The notes: a model not told the origin generated them from the letters alone. A stretch of 64,000 nt of DNA from Neisseria bacilliformis (GCF_014055025.1 NZ_CP059571.1:248001-312000); one strand, 5' to 3'. Positions 54,032 to 63,236 are shown, counted from the first letter of the stretch. Made by a program: numbers and translations.

Positions 54032-54097
54032 CAAAGCAGCCGTTTGCCGAAACGCGCTATAATCGCCGCCGTTTTCATTACTTACCGGCCAACCGCT

Positions 54098-54874
54098 ATG
54101 GCAGTCATCATCCACACCCCCGAAGAAATTGAAAAAATGCGCGAACTCGGCCGCCTCGCCGCCGAAGCCCTCGACTACATCGGACAATTCGTCCGCCCCG
54201 GTGTTACCACCAACGAAATCGACCAAAAAATCTACGACTACCACGTCAACGTGCAGGGCGGCTACCCCGCGCCGCTCAACTACGGCAACCCGCCCTATCC
54301 CAAATCCTGCTGCACCTCCGTCAACAACGTCATCTGCCACGGCATCCCCAACGACAAACCTCTGAAAAACGGCGACATCGTCAACATCGACGTAACCATC
54401 AAAAAAGACGGCTTCCACGGCGATTCCAGCCGCATGTACGCCGTCGGCAGCATCTCCCCCGTCGCCCAACGCCTGATCGACGTAACCCACGAAGCAATGA
54501 TGGCCGGCATCCGCGAAGTCAAACCCGGCGCGACGCTGGGCGACGTCGGCCACGCCTGCCAAACGGTTGCCGAAAACGCGGGCTATTCCGTGGTGCAGGA
54601 ATTCTGCGGCCACGGCATCGGCCGCGCCTTCCACTGCGAACCGCAGGTGCTGCACTACGGCCGCAAAGGGCAGGGGCTGGTGTTGCAGCCGGGCATGATT
54701 TTCACCGTAGAGCCGATGATCAACCAGGGCAAACGCCACCTGCGCATCCTCGCCGACGGCTGGACGGTGGTTACCAAAGACCGCAGCCTCTCCGCCCAAT
54801 GGGAACACGAAGTACTGGTTACCGAAACCGGCTACGAAATCCTCACCGTCAGTCCCGCGAGCGGCAAACCGTAA
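54098..54874 (+). CDS. map: Type I methionine aminopeptidase
   Basis: MetAP removes the N-terminal methionine from new proteins. The 258-residue type I enzyme has His81 in NNVICHGIPN and the metal ligands Asp98 (NIDVT), Asp109 (HGDSS), His172 (CGHGIGRAFH), Glu205 (FTVEPM) and Glu236 (AQWEHEVL). ATG 54098 begins MAVIIHTPEEIEKMRELG, the usual start; the frame is open far upstream without conserved sequence. Confidence 0.96.
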   Translation: MAVIIHTPEEIEKMRELGRLAAEALDYIGQFVRPGVTTNEIDQKIYDYHVNVQGGYPAPLNYGNPPYPKSCCTSVNNVICHGIPNDKPLKNGDIVNIDVTIKKDGFHGDSSRMYAVGSISPVAQRLIDVTHEAMMAGIREVKPGATLGDVGHACQTVAENAGYSVVQEFCGHGIGRAFHCEPQVLHYGRKGQGLVLQPGMIFTVEPMINQGKRHLRILADGWTVVTKDRSLSAQWEHEVLVTETGYEILTVSPASGKP

Positions 54875-55311
54875 AGGCACGCGGCAGATGCGGCGCGAAC
54901 TTCGCCGAAAATACAGCATCTGCCGCTAAAATACGTTAATTTACCCCCGATAAATCACCCGACGTTATTAATTTATACAAAATCGCAGCTTGTGCCGCCT
55001 GTTGTAAAAAAAAGCCTTTTGTTTTTGCAATAGTTACTTTATACTACATAGCAAGTTTGGTTTGCTTGAGAAAAAATATGTTTTCCGCATTTAATTTTTG
55101 TGATTCGCGCAGACCGAAAACGCTGTTTCGGTTACCGCTGCCAAAAAAAATAAATTTTAGGTAAGCTGTTGAAAACAGGTATTTTAATCTGAATATCCCG
55201 TCTCTATAATTCCCACATGTGCAATGGGTAAATCCCCCTTGCCGCTTTTTTCAGACGGCCTGAAACACCCGAACACAAGAAAATTCATTTGTTTTATTAA
55301 GGAATTTAAGA
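54875..55311. other. 437-bp AT-rich intergenic region upstream of the XRE regulator
   Basis: From about 54940 to 55215 the DNA is far more AT-rich than its surroundings (runs such as AAAAAAAAGCCTTTTGTTTT and TTTATACTACATAGC). It holds one inverted DUS near 55251 and no REP. It probably contains the promoter and operator of the small regulator. I found no gene. Confidence 0.6.
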
Positions 55312-55605
55312 ATGTCCACATTTCCACAATTATCAAACATACGAGAAATACGCAAAAAGCTGGGGCTGAACCAAAGCGAGTTTTGGAGCAAAATCGGCGT
55401 AACCCAATCCGGCGGCTCGCGCTACGAGTCCGGCCGCAATATGCCCAAGCCCGTGCGCGAACTGCTGCGGCTGGTGCATATCGAGCGGATGGATTTGGAA
55501 AAAATCAACGGGCGCGACTATCGCCTGCTCAAACTGTTGAAAGAACAGGAAGCGGAAACCTACCACCGCCTGCTCAAACAGCTTGATACCAACGACAACG
55601 CCTAA
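55312..55605 (+). CDS. Small XRE-family helix-turn-helix regulator
   Basis: The 97-residue protein has a helix-turn-helix in residues ~8-60 (NIREIRKKLGLNQSEFWSKI, GVTQSGGSRYESGRNMPKPV) followed by an acidic helical tail (LLKLLKEQEAETYHRLLKQL) that could dimerise. It resembles single-domain HTH proteins that bind palindromes in their own promoters. No toxin gene is beside it. The long AT-rich region upstream is its likely target. Confidence 0.82.
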   Translation: MSTFPQLSNIREIRKKLGLNQSEFWSKIGVTQSGGSRYESGRNMPKPVRELLRLVHIERMDLEKINGRDYRLLKLLKEQEAETYHRLLKQLDTNDNA

Positions 55606-55744
55606 ACCATTCCCAACCGCCCCGCTTCGGCGTTTTCCGTAAACCCGCGCCGCCCGCGAACGCATCCCCGCGTTTGCGGGCGGCTTTTTTCAGACGGCCT
55701 TTGCTATAATCCGCCGCTTTCGTTCTCTCTATAAAGCCTCCATC

Positions 55745-58573
55745 ATGCTCGACAAATACAACCCCGCCGAAATCGAATCCAAACACTATCAAAACTGGGA
55801 AGCCAAAGGCTATTTCGCTCCCGATATGGATTTGGCGAAACCCTCGTTTGCCATCCAGCTTCCGCCGCCCAACGTAACCGGCACGCTGCACATGGGGCAC
55901 GCGTTCAACCAGACGATTATGGACGGCCTTACGCGCTATTACCGCATGAAAGGCTGCAACACCGCTTGGATTCCGGGTACCGACCACGCAGGCATCGCCA
56001 CGCAGATTGTGGTGGAGCGGCAATTGGCCGCCGAGGGCGTGTCGCGCCACGATTTGGGGCGCGAAGCGTTTTTGGAAAAAGTATGGGCGTGGAAAAACAT
56101 TTCCGGCGGCACGATTACGCAGCAAATGCGCCGCGTCGGCTGCTCGGCCGATTGGCAGCGCGAGTATTTCACGATGGACGAGGCGCGCGCGCAAACCGTT
56201 ACCGAAGTGTTCGTGCGCCTGTTTGAGCAGGGTTTGATTTACCGTGGCAAACGGCTGGTGAACTGGGATCCCGTGCTGGGCACGGCGGTGTCGGATTTGG
56301 AAGTGGAAAGCGTGGAAGAACAAGGCTCGATGTGGCACATCCGCTATCCGCTGGCCGACGGTTCAGACGGCCTCATCGTCGCCACTACCCGCCCCGAAAC
56401 CATGCTGGGCGACGTGGCGGTGGCCGTGCATCCCGAAGACGAACGCTACGCGCACTTCATCGGCAAAGAGCTGGTACTGCCGCTGACAGGCCGCACCATT
56501 CCCGTGATTGCCGACGAATACGTGGAAAAAGATTTCGGCACGGGCTGCGTGAAAATCACGCCCGCGCACGATTTCAACGACTACGAAGTGGGCAAACGCC
56601 ACGACACCAAGCTGGTAAACGTGTTTGATTTAACGGCGAAAGTGCTGCCCGAAGCCGAAGTGTTCAACTACAAAGGCGAAGCGCAAGCCGGTTTCAGGCT
56701 GCCTGAAGCCTACGCGGGGCTAGACCGCTTTGCCGCGCGCAAACAAATCGTCGCCGACCTGCAAGCACAAGGCTACCTGAAAGAAATCAAAGCCCACACG
56801 CTGATGACCCCCAAAGGCGACCGCACCGGCAGCGTGATTGAGCCTATGCTCACCAGCCAATGGTTTGTCGCCATGAGCGCGAAGCCCAACGGCGGCGAAC
56901 CCGAATCCGAATTCAAAGGCTTGAGCCTCGCCGACAAAGCCAAACGCGCGGTGGACAGCGGCGCGGTGCGCTTTATCCCCGAAAACTGGGTCAATACCTA
57001 CAACCAATGGATGAACAACATCCAAGACTGGTGCATCTCGCGCCAACTTTGGTGGGGGCATCAAATCCCCGCGTGGTACGACGAAGCAGGCAATGTGTAC
57101 GTTGCCCGCAATCAGGCGGAAGCCGAAAAACAAGCCGACAAAACAGGATTGACCCGTGAAGAAGACGTATTGGACACATGGTTCTCCTCCGCGCTCGTGC
57201 CGTTCTCCACGCTCGGCTGGCCGTCTGAAACCGACGAACTCAAAGCCTTCCTGCCCAGCAACGTATTGGTAACCGGCTACGAAATCATCTTCTTCTGGGT
57301 GGCCCGCATGATTATGATGACCACGCATTTCACCGGCAAAGTGCCGTTTAAAGACGTGTACATCCACGGCATCGTGCGCGACCACGAAGGCAAAAAAATG
57401 TCCAAATCCGAAGGCAACGTCATCGACCCCGTTGACCTTATCGATGGCATCGGCTTGGACGAACTGCTCGTCAAACGCACCACAGGCTTACGCAAGCCCG
57501 AAACCGCCCCCGCCGTCAGAAAAGCCACCGAAAAACTGTTCCCCGAAGGCATACCTGCCATGGGCGCAGACGCACTCCGTTTCACCATGGCAAGCTACGC
57601 CAGCCTAGGGCGCAGCGTGAATTTTGATTTTAAGCGTGCCGAAGGCTACCGCAATTTCTGCAACAAACTGTGGAACGCCACCAACTTCGTGCTGATGAAC
57701 ACCGAAGGGCAGGATTGCGGCCAAGACGAAACCCAGCCGCTGGCATACACCTTTGCCGACCAATGGATTATCGGCAAACTCCAACAAACCGAAGCCGCCG
57801 CCGCCGAAGCCTTTGAAACCTACCGCTTCGACCTTGCCGCGCAAACCCTCTACGAATTTGTGTGGAACGAATACTGCGACTGGTATATCGAGCTGGCCAA
57901 AGTGCAAATTCAAACCGGCTGCCCCACCACCCGGCGCACCACCCGCCGCACCCTCGTGCGCGTACTCGAAGCCATCCTGCGCCTCTTGCACCCCATCATG
58001 CCCTTCATCACCGAAGAGCTGTGGCAAACCGTCGCCCCGCTGGCCAACGCCAAAACCGCCGACAGCATCATGCTCGCCGCCTACCCCGTGGCCGACCAGG
58101 ACAAAATCGTCCCCGCCGCCTTCGACAAAATGGCCAGCCTGAAAGATTTGGCCGACGAAGTGCGCAAACTGCGCGGCGAAATGGGCATTGCGCCAAACGT
58201 CAAAGCCCCGCTGTTTGTCGAAGGCGGCAGCGAACTGGCCGACCTGCTCAAATACCTGCCCGCCCTCGCACGGCTCACCGAAGCCAAACTGGTGGACAAA
58301 CTGCCCGAAGCCGACGACGCCCCCATCGCCGTCTGCAACGGCGCACGCCTGATGCTCAAAGTGGAAATCGACAAAGCCGCCGAAACCGCCCGTTTGACCA
58401 AAGAAGCCGAAAAACTGCAAAAGGCGTTGGACAAACTCAACGCCAAACTCACCAAACCCGGCTACACCGACAAAGCCCCCGCGCATCTGGTGGAGAAAGA
58501 TAAGGCGGATTTGGCGGAGTTGCAGGATAAGATGGGGAAAGTGGAAGGGCAGTTGGCGAAGTTGAAAAACTGA
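55745..58573 (+). CDS. valS: Valyl-tRNA synthetase
   Basis: ValS charges tRNA-Val and edits threonine. The 942-residue class I enzyme has [16 protein letters not shown] (HIGH motif, residues 49-52), the editing domain with [38 protein letters not shown] (KMSKS) and a C-terminal coiled coil ([20 protein letters not shown]). Within the gene there is an uptake sequence of the AGGCAGCCTGAA dialect (56694-56705), besides AG-DUS cores. Start ATG 55745. Confidence 0.97.
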   Translation: MLDKYNPAEIESKHYQNWEAKGYFAPDMDLAKPSFAIQLPPPNVTGTLHMGHAFNQTIMDGLTRYYRMKGCNTAWIPGTDHAGIATQIVVERQLAAEGVSRHDLGREAFLEKVWAWKNISGGTITQQMRRVGCSADWQREYFTMDEARAQTVTEVFVRLFEQGLIYRGKRLVNWDPVLGTAVSDLEVESVEEQGSMWHIRYPLADGSDGLIVATTRPETMLGDVAVAVHPEDERYAHFIGKELVLPLTGRTIPVIADEYVEKDFGTGCVKITPAHDFNDYEVGKRHDTKLVNVFDLTAKVLPEAEVFNYKGEAQAGFRLPEAYAGLDRFAARKQIVADLQAQGYLKEIKAHTLMTPKGDRTGSVIEPMLTSQWFVAMSAKPNGGEPESEFKGLSLADKAKRAVDSGAVRFIPENWVNTYNQWMNNIQDWCISRQLWWGHQIPAWYDEAGNVYVARNQAEAEKQADKTGLTREEDVLDTWFSSALVPFSTLGWPSETDELKAFLPSNVLVTGYEIIFFWVARMIMMTTHFTGKVPFKDVYIHGIVRDHEGKKMSKSEGNVIDPVDLIDGIGLDELLVKRTTGLRKPETAPAVRKATEKLFPEGIPAMGADALRFTMASYASLGRSVNFDFKRAEGYRNFCNKLWNATNFVLMNTEGQDCGQDETQPLAYTFADQWIIGKLQQTEAAAAEAFETYRFDLAAQTLYEFVWNEYCDWYIELAKVQIQTGCPTTRRTTRRTLVRVLEAILRLLHPIMPFITEELWQTVAPLANAKTADSIMLAAYPVADQDKIVPAAFDKMASLKDLADEVRKLRGEMGIAPNVKAPLFVEGGSELADLLKYLPALARLTEAKLVDKLPEADDAPIAVCNGARLMLKVEIDKAAETARLTKEAEKLQKALDKLNAKLTKPGYTDKAPAHLVEKDKADLAELQDKMGKVEGQLAKLKN

Positions 58574-58597
58574 TTGCTTGGTTGATTAAGTGGGAAA

Positions 58598-58635
58598 AGG
58601 CAGCCTGAAAATGGTTAGTGGTTTTCAGGCTACCT
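58598..58635 (+). terminator. Inverted pair of AGGCAGCCTGAA-type uptake sequences after valS
   Basis: AGGCAGCCTGAA (58598-58609) and TTCAGGCTACCT (58624-58635), followed by a T-rich stretch. The arms belong to the Kingella/Eikenella-type dialects. Confidence 0.7.
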
Positions 58636-58679
58636 TTCTCTACTAAATTATTTTATAGATAAATAGGAGAACTAAAAAA

Positions 58680-59474
58680 ATGTCTAGAACCAAAACCAAT
58701 TTTAACGTAGTAGAAGAAAAGGCTGTACGTTTGGCTGTATTAATTGATGCAGACAATGCTTCTGCTCGCGATATAGCGGCTATTTTGGACGAGGTTACCA
58801 AATTCGGAGATGCTACCGTTAAGCGGACTTACGGTAATTTTGTCGGTGATAATGGGCAATGGAAGCAAGTTATCAATGATTACGCTATCAAACCGATGCA
58901 GCAGTTTGCCTTTACCACAGGAAAAAACGCAACCGATGGTTTTATGATTATTGATGCCATGGATTTATTGTACAGCGACCGATTGGACGGATTTTGTATT
59001 GTATCCAGCGACAGCGATTTTACGGCTTTGGCAATCCGTTTGAAAGAACAGGGAATGCCCGTGTACGGCTTTGGTAGAAAGCAAACGCCCAAAGCTTTTA
59101 TCAATGCCTGTACGCAGTTTATCTATGTGGAAAACCTTATATCAGAAGAAATTAAAAACGATAACAAAAGCAGCGTTTCCGTCCAAACTGATACGGCAAT
59201 ACAAACGGAACAACCAACAGCTAATCATCAAACGGCGGTTTTGCCCATAGATACGATTAGAAAAATCTTTGAACAGTTTGACAGCGAATGGGTTGCCATG
59301 ACTGCATTTGGTTCAACATGGCGGCGGTTGCAGGCAGATTTTGACCCACGCAATTATGGCTGTGCCAAATTCACAACTTTGGTTAAAAAACACCCCGAGA
59401 TATTTGAATATGAAATACGAAAAAATATAGAAAGTAACCAAGAACATATGTATGTAAAACTTAAGCAAGCGTAG
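58680..59474 (+). CDS. NYN-domain (LabA-like) nuclease with C-terminal OST-HTH/LOTUS domain
   Basis: The 264-residue protein has an N-terminal NYN/PIN-like ribonuclease domain with the acidic residues in AVLIDADNAS, DGFMIIDAMDLLYS and VSSDSDFTALAIRLKEQG. A polar linker (residues ~157-190) and a LOTUS-type winged helix (LPIDTIRKIFEQFDSEWVAM to FTTLVKKHPEIFEY) follow. Such proteins are thought to cut or bind RNA. The codon use is clearly more AT-rich than in the neighbours, and the flanks carry a foreign uptake-sequence dialect, which suggests transfer. Confidence 0.88.
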   Translation: MSRTKTNFNVVEEKAVRLAVLIDADNASARDIAAILDEVTKFGDATVKRTYGNFVGDNGQWKQVINDYAIKPMQQFAFTTGKNATDGFMIIDAMDLLYSDRLDGFCIVSSDSDFTALAIRLKEQGMPVYGFGRKQTPKAFINACTQFIYVENLISEEIKNDNKSSVSVQTDTAIQTEQPTANHQTAVLPIDTIRKIFEQFDSEWVAMTAFGSTWRRLQADFDPRNYGCAKFTTLVKKHPEIFEYEIRKNIESNQEHMYVKLKQA

Positions 59475-59539
59475 GTTGGGTCGAGACCCAACAGCTTCTT
59501 AGAATTCCCAAGAAATGTTGGGTTTGCAACCCAACCTAC
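59471..59539. repeat. REPIN-like element, GTAGGYYGGG family (69 bp)
   Basis: Left arm GTAGGTTGGGTCGAGACCC and right arm GGGTTTGCAACCCAACCTAC. It starts at the last codon of the NYN gene, whose TAG stop lies in GTAG. Confidence 0.85.
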
Positions 59540-59544
59540 CTAAA

Positions 59545-59577
59545 AGGCCGTCTGAAAACCTGTTTTTCAGACGGCCT
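59545..59577 (+). terminator. Inverted DUS pair after the NYN gene
   Basis: AGGCCGTCTGAA (59545-59556) and TTCAGACGGCCT (59566-59577). Confidence 0.7.
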
Positions 59578-59696
59578 CCCTGTTTTCAGGCTGCCTTGCC
59601 GTCGGGATACGGCTAAAATACTGCCAACAATCTCGCAACCCAGAGCAGCCTGAAACCACCCCGACTTTTCAGGTAGCCTCAAACGGAAATTCTGCT

Positions 59697-60689
59697 ATGG
59701 ACAACCTAATCATCTACAACACCGACGACGGCCAAAGCCATGTTTCCCTGCTGGTGTCCGACGGCGAAGCCTGGCTCACGCAAAACCAGCTTGCCGAACT
59801 TTTTGCCACCTCTGTGCAAAATATATCCGAGCACATAAATAATATATTGTCAGACAAAGAGTTAGATGAAAATTCAGTTATCAAGTATTTCCTGATAACT
59901 GCCCAAGACGGCAAGCAGTATCAGGTCAAGCATTACGCGCTGGATATGATTCTGGCCGTCGGTTTCCGCGTCCGCAGCCCGCGCGGCGTGCAGTTCCGCC
60001 GCTGGGCGAATACGCAGCTTCGCGCCTATTTGGACAAGGGTTTTGTGCTGGACAAAGAGCGGCTGAAAAATCCGCAGGGGCGTTTCGACCATTTTGACGA
60101 ACTGCTGGCGGAAATCCGCGAAATCCGCGCCAGCGAAGCGCGGTTTTATCAGAAGGTGCGCGATTTGTTCGCCTTATCGAGCGATTACGCTAAAACCGAC
60201 AAGGCGGCGCAGATGTTTTTTGCCGAAACGCAAAACAAGCTGATTTTCGCCGTTACCCGCCAAACGGCGGCTGAACTGGTCTGCACCCGCGCCGATGCCG
60301 CGCTGCCGAATATGGGTTTGACGGCGTGGAAAGGCAAAGTGGTGCGCAAAGGCGATATTGTGGTGGCGAAAAACTATCTGTCTGCCGACGAGTTGGACAC
60401 GCTCAACCGTTTGGTGATGATTTTCTTGGAAAGCGCGGAACTGCGCGTGAAAAACCGCCAAGACCTGACGCTGGATTTCTGGCGCGGCAATGTGGATAGT
60501 CTGATTGGTTTCAACGGTTTCCCCGTATTGCAAGACAAAGGCGGCTGCACGCACCGCCAAATGGAGCTGTTCGTCCAAGAACAATACGCGCTGTTTAACC
60601 AAGCACGCGAAGCTGCCAAACTGGCCGCCGACGAAGCCGAAGACTTGCGCGAACTGGAAAGCTGGCAGAAAGCATTGGAAAAACGCTGA
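59697..60689 (+). CDS. RhuM-family protein
   Basis: The 330-residue protein matches the RhuM family (first named from a Salmonella pathogenicity island): DGEAWLTQNQLAELFATSVQ, NISEHINNIL, VIKYFLITAQDGKQYQVKHY, FRRWANTQLRAYLDKGFVLD and FFAETQNKLIFAVTRQTAAE. The N-terminal part looks like a Bro-N/KilA-type DNA-binding domain. The family is spread on mobile and accessory DNA and its activity is unproven; some members sit with toxin-antitoxin or restriction genes. It stands alone here, between uptake sequences of two dialects. Confidence 0.88.
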   Translation: MDNLIIYNTDDGQSHVSLLVSDGEAWLTQNQLAELFATSVQNISEHINNILSDKELDENSVIKYFLITAQDGKQYQVKHYALDMILAVGFRVRSPRGVQFRRWANTQLRAYLDKGFVLDKERLKNPQGRFDHFDELLAEIREIRASEARFYQKVRDLFALSSDYAKTDKAAQMFFAETQNKLIFAVTRQTAAELVCTRADAALPNMGLTAWKGKVVRKGDIVVAKNYLSADELDTLNRLVMIFLESAELRVKNRQDLTLDFWRGNVDSLIGFNGFPVLQDKGGCTHRQMELFVQEQYALFNQAREAAKLAADEAEDLRELESWQKALEKR

Positions 60690-60693
60690 TGTA

Positions 60694-60726
60694 AGGCCGT
60701 CTGAAAACCCGTTTTTCAGACGGCCT
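60694..60726 (+). terminator. Inverted DUS pair after rhuM
   Basis: AGGCCGTCTGAA (60694-60705) and TTCAGACGGCCT (60715-60726). Confidence 0.75.
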
Positions 60727-60817
60727 CTCTGTTTTCAGGCTGCCTGCATACAAGGCAGCCTGAACCTTTGCCAAACCTCCAAAGCAGCCTGAAAACCAAA
60801 CCCGCCCTGCCGCCGTC

Positions 60818-60928
60818 ATTCCCGCGCAGGCGGGAATCTTGGCGGGGTTTGAGCAAGGGTTTGTTTTATCAGAATATTGCCGAACAACAAAGCAGAACAA
60901 CAAACAGGATTCCCGCCTGCGCGGGAAT
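60818..60928. repeat. NIME-like unit: two dRS3 repeats flanking a 71-bp spacer
   Basis: ATTCCC-N8-GGGAAT occurs at 60818-60837 and 60909-60928. The outer flanks CCGTC and GACGG are inverted, so the whole unit is a long imperfect palindrome. This is the architecture of neisserial intergenic mosaic elements. Confidence 0.85.
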
Positions 60929-60975
60929 GACGGTGTTTGCTGCATTTCAGACGGCCTCTTTTGCCAAAATAGGGC

Positions 60976-61063
60976 GTAGGTCGGATTCTTGAATCCGACA
61001 GATCACCACAAGGAAAACCCCGCTGTTTTGCAAACAGCCGTCGGATTCAAGAATCCGACCTAC
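60976..61063. repeat. REPIN-like element, GTAGGTCGG family (88 bp)
   Basis: Left hairpin GTAGGTCGGATTCTTGAATC and right hairpin ending GATTCAAGAATCCGACCTAC. Confidence 0.85.
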
Positions 61064-61103
61064 AAAATTGCAATACGTCGGTTTTGAACGCCAAGCTGCA
61101 CAA

Positions 61104-61137
61104 AGGCCGTCTGAAAAACTTGTTTTTCAGACGGCCT
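61104..61137 (-). terminator. Inverted DUS pair downstream of the lipoprotein gene
   Basis: AGGCCGTCTGAA (61104-61115) and TTCAGACGGCCT (61126-61137). A Kingella-type sequence follows at about 61143. Confidence 0.65.
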
Positions 61138-61176
61138 TTGTTTTCAGGCTGCCTCAAATGCAGTATGGCAAACCTA

Positions 61177-61635
61177 CTACTGCACCCACGAAGTATGGTC
61201 GCTTTCGCGGTAGTCGCGGATGATGTGGTTGTTGTCGGTAATCAGATAGCGGAAGCGGGTGGAGTTGGTGACGCCCTGCTTGTAGTAGTCGGTGCGGTCG
61301 CCGTAATTGTTATACCCGCTGCCGACATAATAGGGCGTGGCGCGGTTTTCGCTGTACACCTGCCAGGTGTAAACATAGCCTTCCTGCCCTTTCATCCGAC
61401 CCTGCTGGATGATGCCGTGCTCGATGTTGTCGGCGTTGCCGTATTCCTTATAGGCGGCGACTATGTGTTTGCCGCGAAAGCGCGACCCGGCCACGCCTTT
61501 GCGTGCGGCGTTGATCATGGCGTGGGGCGAAATATCGGTGGTCATGATTTTGTCTACGGTTTCGCAGCCGGACAAGGCCAGCACGGCGGCAGAAAGCAGC
61601 AAAACGGGTTTCAGGCGCAATTTTGGTGAAAACAT
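61177..61635 (-). CDS. Hypothetical lipoprotein
   Basis: The 152-residue protein has a lipoprotein signal with lipobox LALSGC. The mature part is rich in Tyr, Asn and Gly (HIVAAYKEYGNADNIEHGII, YTWQVYSENRATPYYVGSGY, NNYGDRTDYYKQG) and ends FRYLITDNNHIIRDYRESDH. I recognise no family. ATG 61635 with GGAAGAGAAG upstream is preferred over an in-frame upstream codon at 61671. It is divergent from the DUF4189 pair. Confidence 0.75.
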   Translation of the reverse strand: MFSPKLRLKPVLLLSAAVLALSGCETVDKIMTTDISPHAMINAARKGVAGSRFRGKHIVAAYKEYGNADNIEHGIIQQGRMKGQEGYVYTWQVYSENRATPYYVGSGYNNYGDRTDYYKQGVTNSTRFRYLITDNNHIIRDYRESDHTSWVQ

Positions 61636-61811
61636 CTTCTCTTCCAAACTAAAAAACAGAAAAACCGGCAAGCCGTATCGTCAGACTGTGCATTATATGA
61701 CATATGCCGCTGCGGCAGGGACACAAAGTAATGCGCCCGGCATGGGCGGGACGGTATAATCCGCGCCACATTACAGCAATCTGTTTTAACCACCGCGAAT
61801 AAAGGAAAATT

Positions 61812-62468
61812 ATGCTGTCTCACAAAAAACACCTGCTGGCCGCCGCCGCGCTGGCTACGCTGCTGGCGGGCTGCCAAAACACCCTCGGTTACGAGCTGTT
61901 TCAGGCTGCCAAGCCGAGCGACGCGCCCACTTCCGCGCATGAAGTGGAAGCCATGATGCCGGTTATCGGGGAAATGGGCGCGCTGCCCTCCAAAGCGGAA
62001 CTGGCCAAGCGCAAAATTCGTCCGCGCAAATGGGGCGCATACGCCGCCGACCCCAATGGAAAAATGCTGTGGGCAACCGACAAACCCTACGACACCCCCG
62101 AAGCCGCCTCGGCAGACGCGCTGAAAGAATGCCGCGCCAAAGACGGCCCCAACTGCCAAATCTACAACATTTACAGCAATCTGTGCTTTGCCGTGGCGCA
62201 GGGGCAGCGCAGCGGCAAACCCTTTACCGCCTTCGGCTACGGCCCCACCGAAAAGATCGCCAAAAGCGTAGGCGTGGCCAACTGCCGCGACCAGGGCGCG
62301 CAAAACTGCGAACCCGTCCCCGGCGCGCCCGCCTCCTGCGCCGTGCCCTGCAACCTTGTTACCGACAAAACCTGCCGCTACGAAGACCCCGCCTATATCG
62401 TGCCCAGCAAAGGCAAGCGAATGCACAAAATGCCTGCGCTGCTGACGCGTCCGGAGCCGGGCAAATAA
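61812..62468 (+). CDS. DUF4189-type lipoprotein, first copy of a tandem pair
   Basis: The 218-residue protein has a lipoprotein signal (HLLAAAALATLLAGC). Its domain contains KWGAYAADPNGKMLWATDKP, EAASADALKECRAKDGPNCQ and FAVAQGQRSGKPFTAFGYGP, plus several cysteines in the C-terminal half (NCEPVPGAPASCAVPCNLVT). This is the pattern of DUF4189, whose members are exported and of unknown function. The next gene is a close paralogue. Start ATG 61812 after AAAGGAAAATT. Confidence 0.82.
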   Translation: MLSHKKHLLAAAALATLLAGCQNTLGYELFQAAKPSDAPTSAHEVEAMMPVIGEMGALPSKAELAKRKIRPRKWGAYAADPNGKMLWATDKPYDTPEAASADALKECRAKDGPNCQIYNIYSNLCFAVAQGQRSGKPFTAFGYGPTEKIAKSVGVANCRDQGAQNCEPVPGAPASCAVPCNLVTDKTCRYEDPAYIVPSKGKRMHKMPALLTRPEPGK

Positions 62469-62524
62469 GGCGGCCTGTCCTTTAACCCCATCGATTTTTT
62501 AACCACCATAAATAAGGAATGATT

Positions 62525-63153
62525 ATGCTGTCTCACTGCTGGCCGCCGCCGCGCTGAGCACCTTGCTGGCAGGCTGCCAGGGCTCGCTTGCCTACGAACT
62601 GTTGCAGGCTGCCAAGGGCAACAACGCCCCCACTTCCGCGCAGGAAGTCGAATCCATGATGCCGGTTGTGGAAGCAATGAAAGATTTGCCTTCCAAAGCG
62701 GAACTGGCCACGCGCAAAATGCACCCGCGCAAATGGGGCGGATATGCCGGTTCGCCCGAAATCAAAATGCTGTGGACAACCGACAAAGCCTTCGACACCC
62801 CCGAAGCCGCCTCGGCAGACGCGCTCAAACAATGCCGCCAGGCCGGCGGCAAAAACTGCAAAACCGTCGTCCTTTACAGCAATCTGTGCTTTACTCTGGC
62901 GCAGGGACGGCGCAACGGCAAACTCTTTGACGCCATCGGCTACGGCCCCACCCACGAGTTTGCCAAAATAACGGCAACGGGCAACTGCCAAAACCAGGGC
63001 GGCCAGGGCTGCCACCCCACCGTCGGGGCAACTCCCTCCTGCGCCGTCCCTTGCAACGTCATCACCAACACATCCTGCCGCTACGAAGACCCGGGGATCA
63101 TCTTCCCTGAAAAAGGTATGAAAATTAAAAAGATACCGTCGTTTTTCCGCTAG
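62525..63153 (+). pseudogene. DUF4189-type lipoprotein, second copy, frameshifted in the signal peptide
   Basis: Upstream bases and ATG CTG TCT CAC match the first copy, but a 10-base stretch (AAAAAACACC in copy one) is missing, so the frame from ATG 62525 stops at TGA 62555. The rest of the gene is intact in another frame from 62563: LAGCQGSLAYELLQAAKGNN, KWGGYAGSPEIKMLWTTDKA, then NCQNQGGQGCHPTVGATPSC to the end. Without the deleted bases there is no hydrophobic signal before the lipobox Cys. The protein is either not made or stays in the cytoplasm; slippage could restore it. Confidence 0.8.
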
Positions 63154-63172
63154 GCGGGTTTGAAAGGATTGG

Positions 63173-63226
63173 AGGCCGTCTGAAAACCGGTTTCGGCTGC
63201 GCCGGAACGGCGTTTTCAGACGGCCT
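63173..63226 (+). terminator. Inverted DUS pair with TTTCGGCTGCGCC filler
   Basis: AGGCCGTCTGAA (63173-63184) and TTCAGACGGCCT (63215-63226). Confidence 0.7.
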
Positions 63227-63236
63227 CTGCCGTGAT

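Larger units (their letters stand above)
60690..61176. other. 487-bp intergenic region with NIME-like and REPIN elements
   Basis: In order: DUS terminator, several AGGCAGCCTGAA-type sequences (about 60730-60792), a dRS3-flanked unit, a lone inverted DUS near 60950, a GTAGG REPIN and a DUS terminator. No gene was seen. Confidence 0.75.
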
